Below are positions 17,376-26,714 of a stretch of 64,000 bases of DNA, one piece after another. The notes beneath the pieces are model-generated. The model was not told the DNA's origin. It saw only the letters and a list, made by a program, of their open reading frames with translations, and made no database searches. Numbering within the stretch: the first letter of the stretch is position 1; every line of letters begins with the position of its first letter. The translations under genes were made by a program, and so were the position numbers. Source of the stretch: Lysinibacillus timonensis. GTDB taxonomy: Bacteria > Bacillota > Bacilli > Bacillales_A > Planococcaceae. The DNA is taken from contig NZ_LT985980.1 of NCBI RefSeq assembly GCF_900291985.1, positions 3,060,001 through 3,124,000 of the forward strand. Reading direction: 5' to 3'.

Positions 17376-17550
17376 TAAATTCAACTCCTTTCACAACTAA
17401 TATGAGTATTTTTTTTTGGTTTATGTAACAAAACATCATTTAGGATCTTTGAACATAAAACGAGTCCAAAGTGCATCAACTATAAACTATTTCTACACGA
17501 AATGACATCAATTCACCGTTCTTTTCATACCATATTGTTGGGGTGAAAAT

Positions 17551-17988
17551 ATGCCAAGAGTAAAGTTCCGAGATGCTGACGTTGATTTAGTTGCAAGGAT
17601 GATGAGAGCTGAAGCCGAGGGTGAAGGTAATCAAGGAATGTTATATGTTGGAAATGTCATTGTTAATCGTGCGATTGCAGATTGTTTAGATTTTAGGGAC
17701 GTCAGAACGATTGAAGATGTTATTTATCAGGTGCAGGGCGGAAATTATTCATTTGAAGCTGTTCAAAAGGGAAATCTATTTTATAGTCCGGCGCGGGAAA
17801 ATGAACGGAGATTAGCAAGGCAAGTATTAAATTATTGGAGAGACCATCCAGGGAAATATGCCCTATGGTATTTTAATCCATATGCTCCGTGCCCTCCGTC
17901 ATGGTACGGTCAACCTTTTACAGGGCAATTCAAAAACCACTGTTATTATGAGCCAGCAGCTGGAACATGTGCAAGTGTCTATGTTTAG
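17551..17988 (+). CDS. cwlJ: CwlJ-like spore cortex-lytic hydrolase
   Basis: A 145-residue protein that is all SleB/CwlJ catalytic domain (Hydrolase_2). Diagnostic segments are VDLVARMMRAEAEGEGNQGM, which contains the presumed catalytic glutamate, VGNVIVNR, and the C-terminal ALWYFNPYAPCPPSWY. CwlJ localises to the spore coat/cortex and starts cortex breakdown in Ca-dipicolinate-triggered germination. It has no signal peptide, as expected for CwlJ and unlike SleB. The usual neighbour gerQ is not adjacent. The ATG follows GGGGTGAAAAT. It is strong evidence for a spore former. Confidence 0.9.
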   Translation: MPRVKFRDADVDLVARMMRAEAEGEGNQGMLYVGNVIVNRAIADCLDFRDVRTIEDVIYQVQGGNYSFEAVQKGNLFYSPARENERRLARQVLNYWRDHPGKYALWYFNPYAPCPPSWYGQPFTGQFKNHCYYEPAAGTCASVYV

Positions 17989-18080
17989 GAATACTTATGT
18001 TATAAGAGTTAATAATTAAGTAAATGGGTATATCTATAATCTTGTGGTGATGATTCAATAATATTTCAAGTAGAGATGAA

Positions 18081-18108
18081 AGAGCTAGTATTTCCTAGCT
18101 CTTTTTTA
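18081..18108 (+). terminator. Intrinsic terminator downstream of cwlJ
   Basis: AGAGCTAG / CTAGCTCT with six T following. It lies 90 bp after the stop codon. Confidence 0.8.
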
Positions 18109-18279
18109 GTGTTCTTTAAAGGGGAGAAAACATTATAGGACTTTCCGTGTATTATTATGTTAAATTTGGTACAGTCTTCTGATAAGATTATTAATTCTTG
18201 TTACGGATAATTCGTTAGATTATATATATACAGGATACTATTAGATAGAAAATCAGGAGTATGTATTTGAGGGAGTATA

Positions 18280-19893
18280 ATGATTAATTTTATAGAGCGA
18301 TTTGAACAAGCTTTTTTCTATTCAACAATTGGAATGGCCATACTTTCACTAAATGGTCAATGGCTAAAAGTGAATCCAGCATTATGCAAGATGACAGGCT
18401 ATACAGAAAAGGAACTTTTATCTATTTCTTTTCGGGCCATAACTCACCCAGATGATGTAGAAGAAGATACCCGTAAAATTCAAGCTTTAATAGAGGGTAA
18501 AATCGATTCTTATGAGATGGAAAAACGATATATCCACAAAAATGGGAATCTTGTCTGGGTTTTGCTATCAGTTTCTACTGTCCGTGAAGGAAAGCAGCCT
18601 TTGTTTTTCATTTCCCAAGTTCAAGAAATTACTGAGAGGAAAAAATTGGAATTGAAATTAATTGAAAGTGAAACTAGATTCCGAGACCTTATTACCCAGT
18701 TACCAGATCCCATTTTAGTACATGATGGAGATACGATTATTTTTGCCAATCCCTCTACTGCCCATCTTATAGGGGCGACATTACAAGAAGTAGTAGGGAA
18801 GTCTTATAGAGAATTTATAGATCCACTTAAAATTGAAGTGGCACAAAAAGTTACTCAGGAAATTTTAGAGAATGATCAGCCTCTGTATGATTTTGAATTA
18901 AGGATAAAGAGTAAAGATGGACAAATTAAGGATGCTGTACTTTCTGCAATCCCGATTACTTATATGGGAAAAAAGGCAGTCATGGTTAGTTACCGAGACA
19001 TCACTGACCGAAAAAAAATGGAGCAAGCTTTAAAAGAAAGTGAAGAACGCTACCGACTTTTAGTTGAGCATTCACCATTAGGAATTTTGGTACATCAAAA
19101 TCAGATGATTATATACGCAAACTCAACTGCATCCCGACTATTAGGGGCAGAAAAAAAAGAAGATCTTATCGGTTTAAACGTTTATCAGCTAATCCACCCA
19201 GATTATCGATTCATTGCATTAAGAAGGGTTGAATGTATAGAAAAAGGAGAATTTGCACCAGTAATTTATGAAAAATTCATTCGGCTCGATGGGCGGGAAA
19301 TTGATGTGGAAGTAAGTGGGATTCCTATTCAATCAAAAGGGGCAGCAGCTGTCCAAGTGGTGTTTTGGGATGTTACAGAGAAAAAGAAAGAAGAGGACTT
19401 AGTACGCTACCGTGCTTATCATGATACATTAACAGATTTGCCAAATCGTCTTAAATTTCAATTAGACCTAGAAGAAGAAATTAATAAGGACACAAAGTTT
19501 ACGATCATGTATTTAGATTTACATGGTCTTAAACCGGTCAATGATGCTTACGGTCACCAAGCTGGTGATATGGTACTAATTAAAGTGACATCTCGCTTAA
19601 GCGGAGTTCTCGATTCGGTAGGTTTGGTATATCGCATTGGGGGAGATGAATTTGCTGTTGTACTTCCTGGGCAAACTAGTGAACCAGAGATTAGGGGGTT
19701 AATTACTAAAATTGATGAGGTAATTAAACAACCAATTTATATTTCAAATACCATTGTTCAAGTAACGACAAGTATAGGTATTGTCTTTTACCCTGAACAC
19801 GGAGTCAATATGGATACACTTCTCCGCCATGCAGATTTAGCAATGTACCAAGCGAAAAAAACAAATACTCTGTATAAAATTTATAATAGGTGA
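18280..19893 (+). CDS. Triple-PAS GGDEF protein (putative diguanylate cyclase)
   Basis: A 537-residue soluble protein. Three PAS domains (about residues 5-120, 128-245, 253-370) each end in an EITERKK / DITDRKK / DVTEKKK connector, and a GGDEF domain follows (about 372-537). The active-site motif GGDEF is intact at residues 454-458, with DTLTDLPNR at the domain start and YLDLHGLKPVNDAYGHQAGD. The inhibitory RxxD I-site expected at 445-448 reads DSVG, so product feedback through it is unlikely. It has no membrane helix and no EAL domain. It should make c-di-GMP in response to a PAS-bound cue. The ATG follows GAGGGAG. Confidence 0.9.
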   Translation: MINFIERFEQAFFYSTIGMAILSLNGQWLKVNPALCKMTGYTEKELLSISFRAITHPDDVEEDTRKIQALIEGKIDSYEMEKRYIHKNGNLVWVLLSVSTVREGKQPLFFISQVQEITERKKLELKLIESETRFRDLITQLPDPILVHDGDTIIFANPSTAHLIGATLQEVVGKSYREFIDPLKIEVAQKVTQEILENDQPLYDFELRIKSKDGQIKDAVLSAIPITYMGKKAVMVSYRDITDRKKMEQALKESEERYRLLVEHSPLGILVHQNQMIIYANSTASRLLGAEKKEDLIGLNVYQLIHPDYRFIALRRVECIEKGEFAPVIYEKFIRLDGREIDVEVSGIPIQSKGAAAVQVVFWDVTEKKKEEDLVRYRAYHDTLTDLPNRLKFQLDLEEEINKDTKFTIMYLDLHGLKPVNDAYGHQAGDMVLIKVTSRLSGVLDSVGLVYRIGGDEFAVVLPGQTSEPEIRGLITKIDEVIKQPIYISNTIVQVTTSIGIVFYPEHGVNMDTLLRHADLAMYQAKKTNTLYKIYNR

Positions 19894-19911
19894 CTTTGGC
19901 TTAAAATATAA

Positions 19912-19936
19912 AAACCCGGAAAATACATTCCGGGTT
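19912..19936 (+). terminator. Hairpin after GGDEF gene
   Basis: AACCCGGAA / TTCCGGGTT around a short loop, with only a weak T-rich tract after it. Confidence 0.55.
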
Positions 19937-19948
19937 GATGTTCACTTG

Positions 19949-20047
19949 CTATCTTCCTCCATGACACACTGCCTCCGCTTCCGCTTTGAGCTTAAGCTTA
20001 TTCAGTTTTTTCGATGGACCCACGAGCTAACGATCAATCGCACTCAT
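19949..20047 (-). pseudogene. Small basic ORF interrupted by a TAG at codon 7
   Basis: On the minus strand an AGGAGG site precedes ATG at 20045-20047. The frame reads MSAIDR, then TAG, then LVGPSKKLNKLKLKAEAEAV and CHGGR before a final TAG. The ideal ribosome site and the coding-like Lys/Ala-rich tail suggest a former 32-residue peptide gene broken by a nonsense change, or a readthrough case. I recognise no family. Confidence 0.3.
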
Positions 20048-20136
20048 CGGGTTAACCCTCCTAGTCACTTGGATTTGAAGTGAAATCTCTAATAGTATGG
20101 GGCACTTTTACTTATTCATACACATTATTTTAAGTT

Positions 20137-20991
20137 TTAATTAATGTCGTTATTCACATATTTGCCGTAATCCGGAATCGCGATACTGTCAAAATCACGA
20201 GCGAGTATTTCTAAGTTATTGGCTAAAGACTCTCCGGACATTGGCAAACCATGTCCAGTAAGGGCAACAGTAGGTTTTAACGACTCTAACTTACTAACGG
20301 AATCCTTAGCAGCTCTCCAATTAGTTGTTAAATATCTTGGAGGGCCACTTATTTCCTGTTCCTGTGTGAATACTTTATATAAGGATTCCTGCTTTACAGT
20401 TACAAATGCATCCCCGGCAATTAATGCTCGGTCAGCATCTCTAAACAGGGAGACATGTCCAGGCGAATGTCCTGGTGTATGAATCCAACGAAAACCTGGC
20501 ATATGTGGAACACTAAAATCAGATGGTAGTCTCTCAACACGATCGCCCAAATTAATAGGCTCATTCGGGAACACTTTCGACATCTTTGCGACCATACCAC
20601 CTTCAACAGTATTGTCTGGCTCAGGATAACTCATTTTTCCCGTTAAGAACGGTAGCTCTAATGCGTGTGCATACACCGTTACTTCCCAATGTTTAACTAA
20701 TTCAATAATTGCTCCAACATGATCGAAATGTCCATGTGTTAGGATAATTGCCTTCGGACGACTATTTGGCCCAAAACGTTCTTCTGTAACCGAAATAATT
20801 TCTTCTGCTGAATCAGGCATACCTGCGTCCACTAAAACAAAATGATCTTTACTATCACCTACGAAATGAATATTCACAATTTGGACAGTATAACTGTACA
20901 AGTCAGGTAATACCTCAATTCCAACACCACTTCCTACTGATGTTGCAGGAATAAATTTATAATCCTCACCGTAATGCATTTCTTTGTCCAT
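20137..20991 (-). CDS. MBL-fold metallo-hydrolase
   Basis: A 284-residue metallo-beta-lactamase-fold protein. The zinc motif HGHFDHVG follows strand KAIILT (about residues 84-96), and DAGMPDSAEE precedes it. A third ligand histidine lies in HTPGHSPGHVSLF (about 170-182), an Asp in ALIAGDAF, and a last His in ALTGHGLPMSG. It is closest in layout to glyoxalase-II-like or lactonase-type hydrolases. Substrate unknown. The start ATG follows GAGGAGG. It stands alone between hairpins. Confidence 0.88.
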   Translation of the reverse strand: MDKEMHYGEDYKFIPATSVGSGVGIEVLPDLYSYTVQIVNIHFVGDSKDHFVLVDAGMPDSAEEIISVTEERFGPNSRPKAIILTHGHFDHVGAIIELVKHWEVTVYAHALELPFLTGKMSYPEPDNTVEGGMVAKMSKVFPNEPINLGDRVERLPSDFSVPHMPGFRWIHTPGHSPGHVSLFRDADRALIAGDAFVTVKQESLYKVFTQEQEISGPPRYLTTNWRAAKDSVSKLESLKPTVALTGHGLPMSGESLANNLEILARDFDSIAIPDYGKYVNNDIN

Positions 20992-21170
20992 TTACAAAAC
21001 CTCCTCTAATTACACTAAATGCAGTTGTCATCCAAATTCATGGTATACCGTTAATAGATTTTGTTGTTCTTCTTTTTTAATACGTTAATTCTATATCCTT
21101 AAATAATAATTATTGATGTAGAAAAGAGGGTTGATGCATTGGTTGAATGAGGGAATAAAATATAAAAATC

Positions 21171-21197
21171 CCCGTAAAAACAAAATCTTTTACAGGG
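21171..21197 (-). terminator. Terminator of the DUF3231 gene
   Basis: On the minus strand CCCTGTAAAA pairs with TTTTACGGG, and a T-rich tract (GATTTTTATATTTT) follows. Confidence 0.7.
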
Positions 21198-21230
21198 AGG
21201 TACATGTTAACTAGGTAATCTAACTTTAAT

Positions 21231-21743
21231 CTATGAGTGATGACTAACATGCAGTGGGGGAGGAATGAGCCAACCTTTTGTTTTATTCAGGCGAAGCAAT
21301 TTAGCGCCGAGTTGTGCTTTAACCATATGAAATTGGCCGTACATAAAGGCGATATCTTCACGCGTACTCATACCAATCGTTGTACTACATGCAACTAGTC
21401 CTGCTGCAATATCTGCAGAAAGTTTAGCACTAATTTCCTGATCCATAAATTTAGCGCCAGGTGGGATATCCTCGATACGAGCGATTGGACGTTCTGGAGG
21501 AGCTGGTGGTAACCCAACACCATTTAGTTTTAGAATATCTTTTAACTGTTGATTTTCTTCCTCCATACCAGTAATCGCTTCTTCAAGTAATTTGGCTAAC
21601 TCTTGGTCACCGGTATGATTGTACATAGTTTGGTAAGCTGCAATTAAACCATTGTTCCCCAAAACATGGGACCAAATGGCAAAAATTTCACCATAATGCA
21701 GGGGCTCTTCTTTTGGATTTTTATTACTTTTTAAAATACCCAT
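21231..21743 (-). CDS. DUF3231 family protein
   Basis: A 170-residue helical protein equal to one ferritin-like DUF3231 unit: HYGEIFAIWSHVLGNNGLI, LEEAITGMEEENQQLKDIL, a Pro-rich turn GVGLPPAPPERP, and SADIAAGLVACSTTIGMS. Many relatives carry two such units; this has one. The family is typical of spore formers and is related to CotF/coat-type proteins. ATG 21743 follows GAAAGGAGTGGCAATA; the longer upstream frame has no ribosome site. Possible spore coat or stress role, by family only. Confidence 0.82.
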   Translation of the reverse strand: MGILKSNKNPKEEPLHYGEIFAIWSHVLGNNGLIAAYQTMYNHTGDQELAKLLEEAITGMEEENQQLKDILKLNGVGLPPAPPERPIARIEDIPPGAKFMDQEISAKLSADIAAGLVACSTTIGMSTREDIAFMYGQFHMVKAQLGAKLLRLNKTKGWLIPPPLHVSHHS

Positions 21744-21926
21744 TATTGCCACTCCTTTCTCCATACCATTCTTAAATAAACTACTTATCTTAGTTACATA
21801 CATTAAGCTATCCGATATGAATAAGAAATAATCGCTTTCTTGAAATGTAAATTTTGGATATGAAAATGAATGGCTATCAATTGGTAATACTAAAGTAAAT
21901 AAATTGTGCTGAATAGGAGAGAAATT

Positions 21927-22250
21927 ATGCCAAGAAAGACTTCTCAAAACAACGAAGAAATAGAAGAGGAAAAAATAGTGCAAATGCCAAACAATTCGCA
22001 AACGATAGATGACACTGAAAACCTATCACGAATGTTAGCGTCGGTGTTAGATTATCTATCAGATGAAGAAAATGAAGAAATCGATATTGAATTTATCTAT
22101 GACAATACGGAAGGTCTGAGAGAATGGCGGAATCGCTATCTAGAAAGAAATAGAAAACAAATTGAGGAAGAAATTAAAGAATCGCTCGGGGAGCTATCTT
22201 TTGAAGAATTGCAAAAAATACGTGAACAAATAAAAGAAAAACAAGGATGA
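21927..22250 (+). CDS. Acidic coiled-coil protein, unknown
   Basis: A 107-residue, strongly charged protein. The N-terminus is Lys/Glu-rich (MPRKTSQNNEEIEEEK); the rest is helical with heptad-like charge and ends LSFEELQKIREQIKEKQG. No catalytic or membrane motif is visible. The ATG at 21927 follows AGGAGAG; the GTG at 21906 is not used. It is divergent from the DUF3231 gene and closed by a terminator at 22294. Family not recognised. Confidence 0.6.
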   Translation: MPRKTSQNNEEIEEEKIVQMPNNSQTIDDTENLSRMLASVLDYLSDEENEEIDIEFIYDNTEGLREWRNRYLERNRKQIEEEIKESLGELSFEELQKIREQIKEKQG

Positions 22251-22293
22251 CACATCCCTGTTTTAAAAGCAATTTAACCATTATTTCAGAGCA

Positions 22294-22324
22294 GGGACAA
22301 TAACAAAATGGATTGTCCCTTTTC
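22294..22324 (+). terminator. Intrinsic terminator
   Basis: GGGACAAT / ATTGTCCC with an AT loop, followed by TTTTCTT. Confidence 0.82.
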
Positions 22325-22389
22325 TTGTGAACAAATACTTAATGCTATAAAATATACATGATGTATTAAATGAAAAGAGGTTTTAAAAT

Positions 22390-22560
22390 ATGAAACGTTT
22401 TCTCGTTATTGCTGTCAGTTACGTCATTATAGGAATTGGGGCTTATTACATTTTATCAGGGAGTTCAACCTTTTATGGTGGAATCATTTTCGCCGTTGGA
22501 ATATGTGGTGTGATTTTTGACATCTTTCAATCCTTTAAAAGAAGACGCTACAACAAATAA
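22390..22560 (+). CDS. Small two-helix membrane protein
   Basis: A 56-residue ORF below the size limit of many gene finders. It begins MKRFLVIAVSYVIIGIGAYY and has a second hydrophobic stretch GGIIFAVGICGVIFDIF. It ends with a basic tail SFKRRRYNK, which would put the C-terminus in the cytoplasm. AAGAGG precedes the ATG. It sits between a terminator at 22294 and the end of the convergent EamA gene. Function unknown. Confidence 0.6.
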   Translation: MKRFLVIAVSYVIIGIGAYYILSGSSTFYGGIIFAVGICGVIFDIFQSFKRRRYNK

Positions 22561-22618
22561 TATTTCGTTTTAATCCTCTTAGACACTAATCATCTAATTT
22601 AGCCCGCTACTATAAATG

Positions 22619-22660
22619 AAAAGGGGAATTATGGAAGCGTGTTAGCACATTACTCCCCTA
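22619..22660 (-). terminator. Terminator overlapping the EamA stop codon
   Basis: On the minus strand TAGGGGAGTAATG pairs with CATAATTCCCCT and is followed by TTTTC. The stem includes the gene's TAG. Confidence 0.6.
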
Positions 22661-23596
22661 ATGACTAGGCCCATTACTCGAAAGGTTATCTTCGCCTTTG
22701 GAAATGCTCTCTTTACCCAAGGTGAGCAGAACAATCATAATCATGATACATATTGTACCAATCCATTGGAAAACGCCAAAAGTTTCTTTTAACCAGAATA
22801 CAGTAGTAAAGACTGCTGCTAATGGCTCTATGCTACCTAACAGACTAGATTCTTTCGGTTCAAGACTTTGTAAACTTTTAATATAAAACCAAAAAGCAAT
22901 CATCGTTCCAAAAATAATAACAAACACTAAGTAAAGGTAAGCTTCAAACGTAAAGTGATCTAAGTCAACTCGCCAAGGAGGATGAATAAAACTTAATGCT
23001 AAACCCCCGATAATCATAGCCCAACCAACAATAACGAGTGAGTTAAATTGCTTCAGTAAGGGTACTGCATATAACGTATAAAATGCTAAAGCAACCCCAG
23101 ATAAAATCCCCCACACAACTGCTGGTGCCGGTACTGAGAATTGTGATATCGAACCATTTGTTAGTAAGAAAAAGCAACCAATTAATGCTAATGAAACCGT
23201 CTGTAAATCTCCCCGTGTAAGAACACTTTGTTTCCTAACAATCAAATATATAATAATCATCACGGGTGCTAAATACTGCAATAATGTGGCAACAGCAGCA
23301 TTCCCATATTTAATTGAAGCCATATATGTATATTGAACTGCAAGCATTCCTAGTAAACCAAAAATGAGTAATCGTATTGCCACTCTTTGATTTTTCCAAA
23401 CACCTAAAATTTGAGAACGATCTTTTCCGAAAAATTGTACGGCTAAAAGTAATACACCGGCTATTAACAATCGTGTTGTGACTAGCCAATCTACATCAAC
23501 ACTATATTGCTGAAATAGTTTTTGTGCAACGGTTCCACCAATCCCCCAAAAAGCTGCCCCTGTAATAACCAGGGCCATACCTTTCTTTCGATTCAT
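22658..23596 (-). CDS. EamA-family (DMT) transporter
   Basis: A 312-residue protein with ten predicted membrane helices in two EamA halves (about residues 8-140 and 150-285). The family starts are [16 protein letters not shown] in half 1 and [20 protein letters not shown] in half 2, with [16 protein letters not shown] near the end. Such proteins export amino acids or other metabolites. ATG 23596 was chosen since AAGGGTGG lies 8 nt upstream. It diverges from an AraC regulator (118 bp apart), which probably controls it. Confidence 0.88.
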   Translation of the reverse strand: MNRKKGMALVITGAAFWGIGGTVAQKLFQQYSVDVDWLVTTRLLIAGVLLLAVQFFGKDRSQILGVWKNQRVAIRLLIFGLLGMLAVQYTYMASIKYGNAAVATLLQYLAPVMIIIYLIVRKQSVLTRGDLQTVSLALIGCFFLLTNGSISQFSVPAPAVVWGILSGVALAFYTLYAVPLLKQFNSLVIVGWAMIIGGLALSFIHPPWRVDLDHFTFEAYLYLVFVIIFGTMIAFWFYIKSLQSLEPKESSLLGSIEPLAAVFTTVFWLKETFGVFQWIGTICIMIMIVLLTLGKESISKGEDNLSSNGPSH

Positions 23597-23714
23597 TCCA
23601 TTTCCCACCCTTTTAATATAAAAATTGTATTATAATGTTTTCAATGTTAATTGAAAAAGCAGTTAAATAATATATAAATCAAATGAGAAAATATAAGGAT
23701 ATTGAGGTGGTAAT

Positions 23715-24605
23715 GTGCAAATAACAAACTTTACTGTTGACCAAAATTTAAAAGAACTAACTGAGCATCGTACAGTTGTATTACCAGTTGCATGTTACGA
23801 AACAACAATCAATGAAAATAGTAATGGCTATATACCACTTCATTGGCACGACGAATTTCAATTTGTTCTAATCGTTAAAGGGACAGCTATTTTTCAAGTA
23901 AATGAAGAAACCGTACACTTGCGTGAAGGGGAAGGATTATTTATCAATAGTGGTTGTTTACATATGGCAGAAGATCATTACAATTCTGGCTGCGTTTATA
24001 TTTGTATCAATGTATCACCCAACTTTGTTGTATCGCACGAGCTTTATGCAACATTTTTAGCCCCATATATTGAATCGACTAATTTTCACTATTTGCACAT
24101 TGTTCCCGATGACACTTGGGCAGTAACTGTCTTAGATTCCATTAAGAAAATTAGTCAATTAATGAATGAACGTCCATCCTTTTATGAAATCGATATTAAC
24201 ATTCAATTAATGGTTATGTGGAAAAGTATCATAAACAACGGTGTTCAATTGGAATTCGAGCAGAGGGAAATGCAGAAAAATCAGCGGATGAAGCAGATGC
24301 TCAATTGGATACATCAACACTATGCGGACAAAATTCTTTTAGAGGATATCGCATACGCAGGTAAGCTAAGCCGTTCAGAATGCTGTCGCTATTTTAAACG
24401 ATTTTTAAACAAATCACCTTTAAATTACGTGACAGATTATCGAATTCAAAAAAGTCTCATCTTATTACAACAATCTAATTACAATGTAACTGAAATTGCC
24501 TATCAAGTAGGTTTTAACAGTACAAGTTACTTCATTGATAAGTTTCGCAAAACAATGAACATGACACCGCTTGCTTATAAAAAATATAAAAGCATAGATT
24601 CCTAA
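23715..24605 (+). CDS. AraC-family regulator with cupin sensor
   Basis: A 296-residue protein. The N-terminal cupin (about residues 20-110) has IPLHWHDEFQFVLIVKGTA and REGEGLFINSGCLH; the C-terminal double HTH (about 195-293) has ILLEDIAYAGKLSRSECCRY and VTEIAYQVGFNSTSYF. The start is GTG 23715 after GAGGTGG. It is divergent from the EamA gene, the usual layout for a ligand-activated regulator of an exporter. Ligand unknown. Confidence 0.9.
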   Translation: MQITNFTVDQNLKELTEHRTVVLPVACYETTINENSNGYIPLHWHDEFQFVLIVKGTAIFQVNEETVHLREGEGLFINSGCLHMAEDHYNSGCVYICINVSPNFVVSHELYATFLAPYIESTNFHYLHIVPDDTWAVTVLDSIKKISQLMNERPSFYEIDINIQLMVMWKSIINNGVQLEFEQREMQKNQRMKQMLNWIHQHYADKILLEDIAYAGKLSRSECCRYFKRFLNKSPLNYVTDYRIQKSLILLQQSNYNVTEIAYQVGFNSTSYFIDKFRKTMNMTPLAYKKYKSIDS

Positions 24606-24809
24606 GAAAAACTACCAAAAAAATGGTGGTTAGTATTCTGATTTCAAGTGAGTTTTACTCTTACCAACCATCCTAAGCACCTTTAACTAGAATTTATTGT
24701 GCAATAAAGTATCTTGTGGCGAATTGACGTCATTTCAAAGAAAAAATGTCTAATTGCTAACTATATTATTGCCGATTTTGGGCATATTACAATTCGAGAG
24801 GTGATAATA

Positions 24810-25019
24810 GTGAGTAAGAAAAATGACAAACAAAGAATCAATGTGGAACTAGGTGGAATGGATCTCTTTGGGACAACGTCTAATGCACCAGTCGGCGGTT
24901 ATCAGGCTTCGGGCGATATTGAAAATGCCGGGAGATTAGACAAAGGCTTTCGAAAAGTAGAAGAGGAAGATCGTACTCCAAAAGCTTCTCTAAGAGAAGG
25001 AGAGCAACAAGGATATTAA
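24810..25019 (+). CDS. Small hydrophilic protein, unknown
   Basis: A 69-residue protein starting at GTG 24810 after GAGAGGTGATAATA. It reads VSKKNDKQRINVELGGMDLF, then a Gly/Ala-rich middle (SNAPVGGYQASGDIENAG) and a charged end. It looks disordered. The upstream in-frame ATG at 24714 lacks a ribosome site. The composition recalls small spore proteins, but no family is recognised. Confidence 0.5.
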   Translation: MSKKNDKQRINVELGGMDLFGTTSNAPVGGYQASGDIENAGRLDKGFRKVEEEDRTPKASLREGEQQGY

Positions 25020-25036
25020 TCTTTTGTATAATATGA

Positions 25037-25074
25037 ATTGGACAAGTCCTAAGTAACTGAAGGATTTGTCCAAT
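25037..25074. terminator. Bidirectional terminator
   Basis: ATTGGACAAGTCCT and AGGATTTGTCCAAT pair between convergent genes; T-rich sequence follows on the plus strand (TTTTCATTTT) and more weakly on the minus strand. Confidence 0.75.
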
Positions 25075-25091
25075 TTTCATTTTCAGCATGT

Positions 25092-26714
25092 TTATTTAGT
25101 ACTGTTGCTTACAAATAAATTTTTAATTAGCTTTTCAATAATAAGCGGAGTTTGAACAAAAGCACTTTTTATATGAACACGCTCTGAACTTTGATGTGCA
25201 TCCTTCCCAAATGGTCCAACGTTTAGAACGGGTGCTTGAAGTTCTGCCATCTCCTCGAAAGGAATGTTATAAACTGAGCCCCAAGTCGGTGTGTTTTGCT
25301 CAAATGTTGTCCATCCGTCCGAATCATCTAGATAATTTACGTAACTTAAATCGCTTAGTCCATTAAAGTAATGAATTTGTTTTACTTCAACCCCAAATTC
25401 TTTCGAGGCTACATTCTTCACAAGTTCAACAGACTCCTGAATAAGTGGATGATCTGATGAATTCACTGCTGGATAATAAGGTGGTGCAAATAGTAATACA
25501 ATAGCAGGTGCAAGTTCATTGCATCGAGTCATAAGGTAATCTGCAGCACGTAAGGATTTTTCTCTTTCATCCCAATTGTCATTACTTAAAACATCTTGTA
25601 ATAAGTTAGAAACTTGTTCTTTTCCTAATTTCTTTTCAGCATAAGCTAATAAGTCTTGATAACGAATGACCCTCACTTCACCTATAGGGTGAGTTTGAGC
25701 TTGAGTGCATATGTCTTTGTATACTTCATTACAACGTTTTGCTGCTTCAGTCGCTACTTGCTCAAACCTGTCCATAATGTCTAGGGCAGTATGTTTCATC
25801 AAAAAAACATTGTAAAGCGCAACCGCACGATAAGGTGTTTGTGTTGAATATTGCAGTTTTAAATCTTTCTGTTGTAAGTTAACAGGTAGTGGAGTACTTT
25901 CGCCACGATCACATTCAGTAAAGAGCGCGTTCCATTCCATTAGCTGTGTCATGAAGGAAGCAATATAGTTTGCTGTCATTCCTCTTAAAGGCTCCCCTAC
26001 ATGTGTTTCTTTTCCATAGAAAAGTGCTGCAGGCATAATTTTCCCAATTGTTCCGCTATAAATATAGTAGTTTTCATCGCCTGGTTTTTGAGTGAATGAA
26101 GGTTCGCCATTTAAAAATAGCTTATAGGAAAGGTTAAATTGATCACGTAATTGAACTAATACTTTTACCGCTGCACGCATTCCTGAAGAATTTACTTCTT
26201 CATCTGGTACTGTTAGTAAAACAATATTAATAGGCCAATCCTCTGAAATTGCCTTTTCAATCATCGATATGTGAAGGACAAGACCCATTTTCATATCCAT
26301 AGTGCCACGGCCAAATAAGTAATTGCCTGATTCCAAATCAATTCTAGCTTCGTCTTTTAAATCATTTTTACGGTTGTGTAGTTCCACTGTTAGACGCTCT
26401 GGATCAAAAGCTAGATCTTCCAAATCCCCATATTCTTCTGTTTGAACTGTATCGAAATGGCTAATGAGTACAACTGTTTCAGTTGCAGTTGGATGCTTAT
26501 ACAGTGCCATTACCAAATTTCGTCCATAATCTGCTTCGTGTAGTGATAGGTAATCAGGGTTTTGTTGGAAATAGTCATTCTCTAATAATTTTCGTTGAAG
26601 TTTAAACGGAAATTGTCGTTCACCATCTGTATAGGTACGGCTATCCCAGCTCACAACTTCACATAGTAAAGAACGAAGCTGTTCTGGTGTACTCCATTGT
26701 AGCTTGTTGGTCAT
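25092..26714 (-). CDS. rocB: RocB-like M20 family peptidase
   Basis: A 540-residue zinc-peptidase-fold protein of the RocB group. M20 landmarks are VVLISHFDTVQ (about residue 78), GRGTMDMKMGLVLH (about 137) and TVPDEEVNSSGMRAA (about 172). A long lid and C-terminal region follow (GPFGKDAHQSSERVHI). RocB is encoded with arginine catabolism genes in B. subtilis, though its exact reaction is not settled. Here it is solitary, without rocA or rocF. ATG 26714 follows TTAGGTG; the GTG at 26723 lies in that site. Confidence 0.85.
   Translation of the reverse strand: MTNKLQWSTPEQLRSLLCEVVSWDSRTYTDGERQFPFKLQRKLLENDYFQQNPDYLSLHEADYGRNLVMALYKHPTATETVVLISHFDTVQTEEYGDLEDLAFDPERLTVELHNRKNDLKDEARIDLESGNYLFGRGTMDMKMGLVLHISMIEKAISEDWPINIVLLTVPDEEVNSSGMRAAVKVLVQLRDQFNLSYKLFLNGEPSFTQKPGDENYYIYSGTIGKIMPAALFYGKETHVGEPLRGMTANYIASFMTQLMEWNALFTECDRGESTPLPVNLQQKDLKLQYSTQTPYRAVALYNVFLMKHTALDIMDRFEQVATEAAKRCNEVYKDICTQAQTHPIGEVRVIRYQDLLAYAEKKLGKEQVSNLLQDVLSNDNWDEREKSLRAADYLMTRCNELAPAIVLLFAPPYYPAVNSSDHPLIQESVELVKNVASKEFGVEVKQIHYFNGLSDLSYVNYLDDSDGWTTFEQNTPTWGSVYNIPFEEMAELQAPVLNVGPFGKDAHQSSERVHIKSAFVQTPLIIEKLIKNLFVSNSTK

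Noticed and set aside
17526..17533. SigE -10 box (CATACCAT) for cwlJ
   Set aside because: The predicted start site would fall inside the ribosome site GGGGTGAAAA, too close to the ATG, so I did not annotate it.
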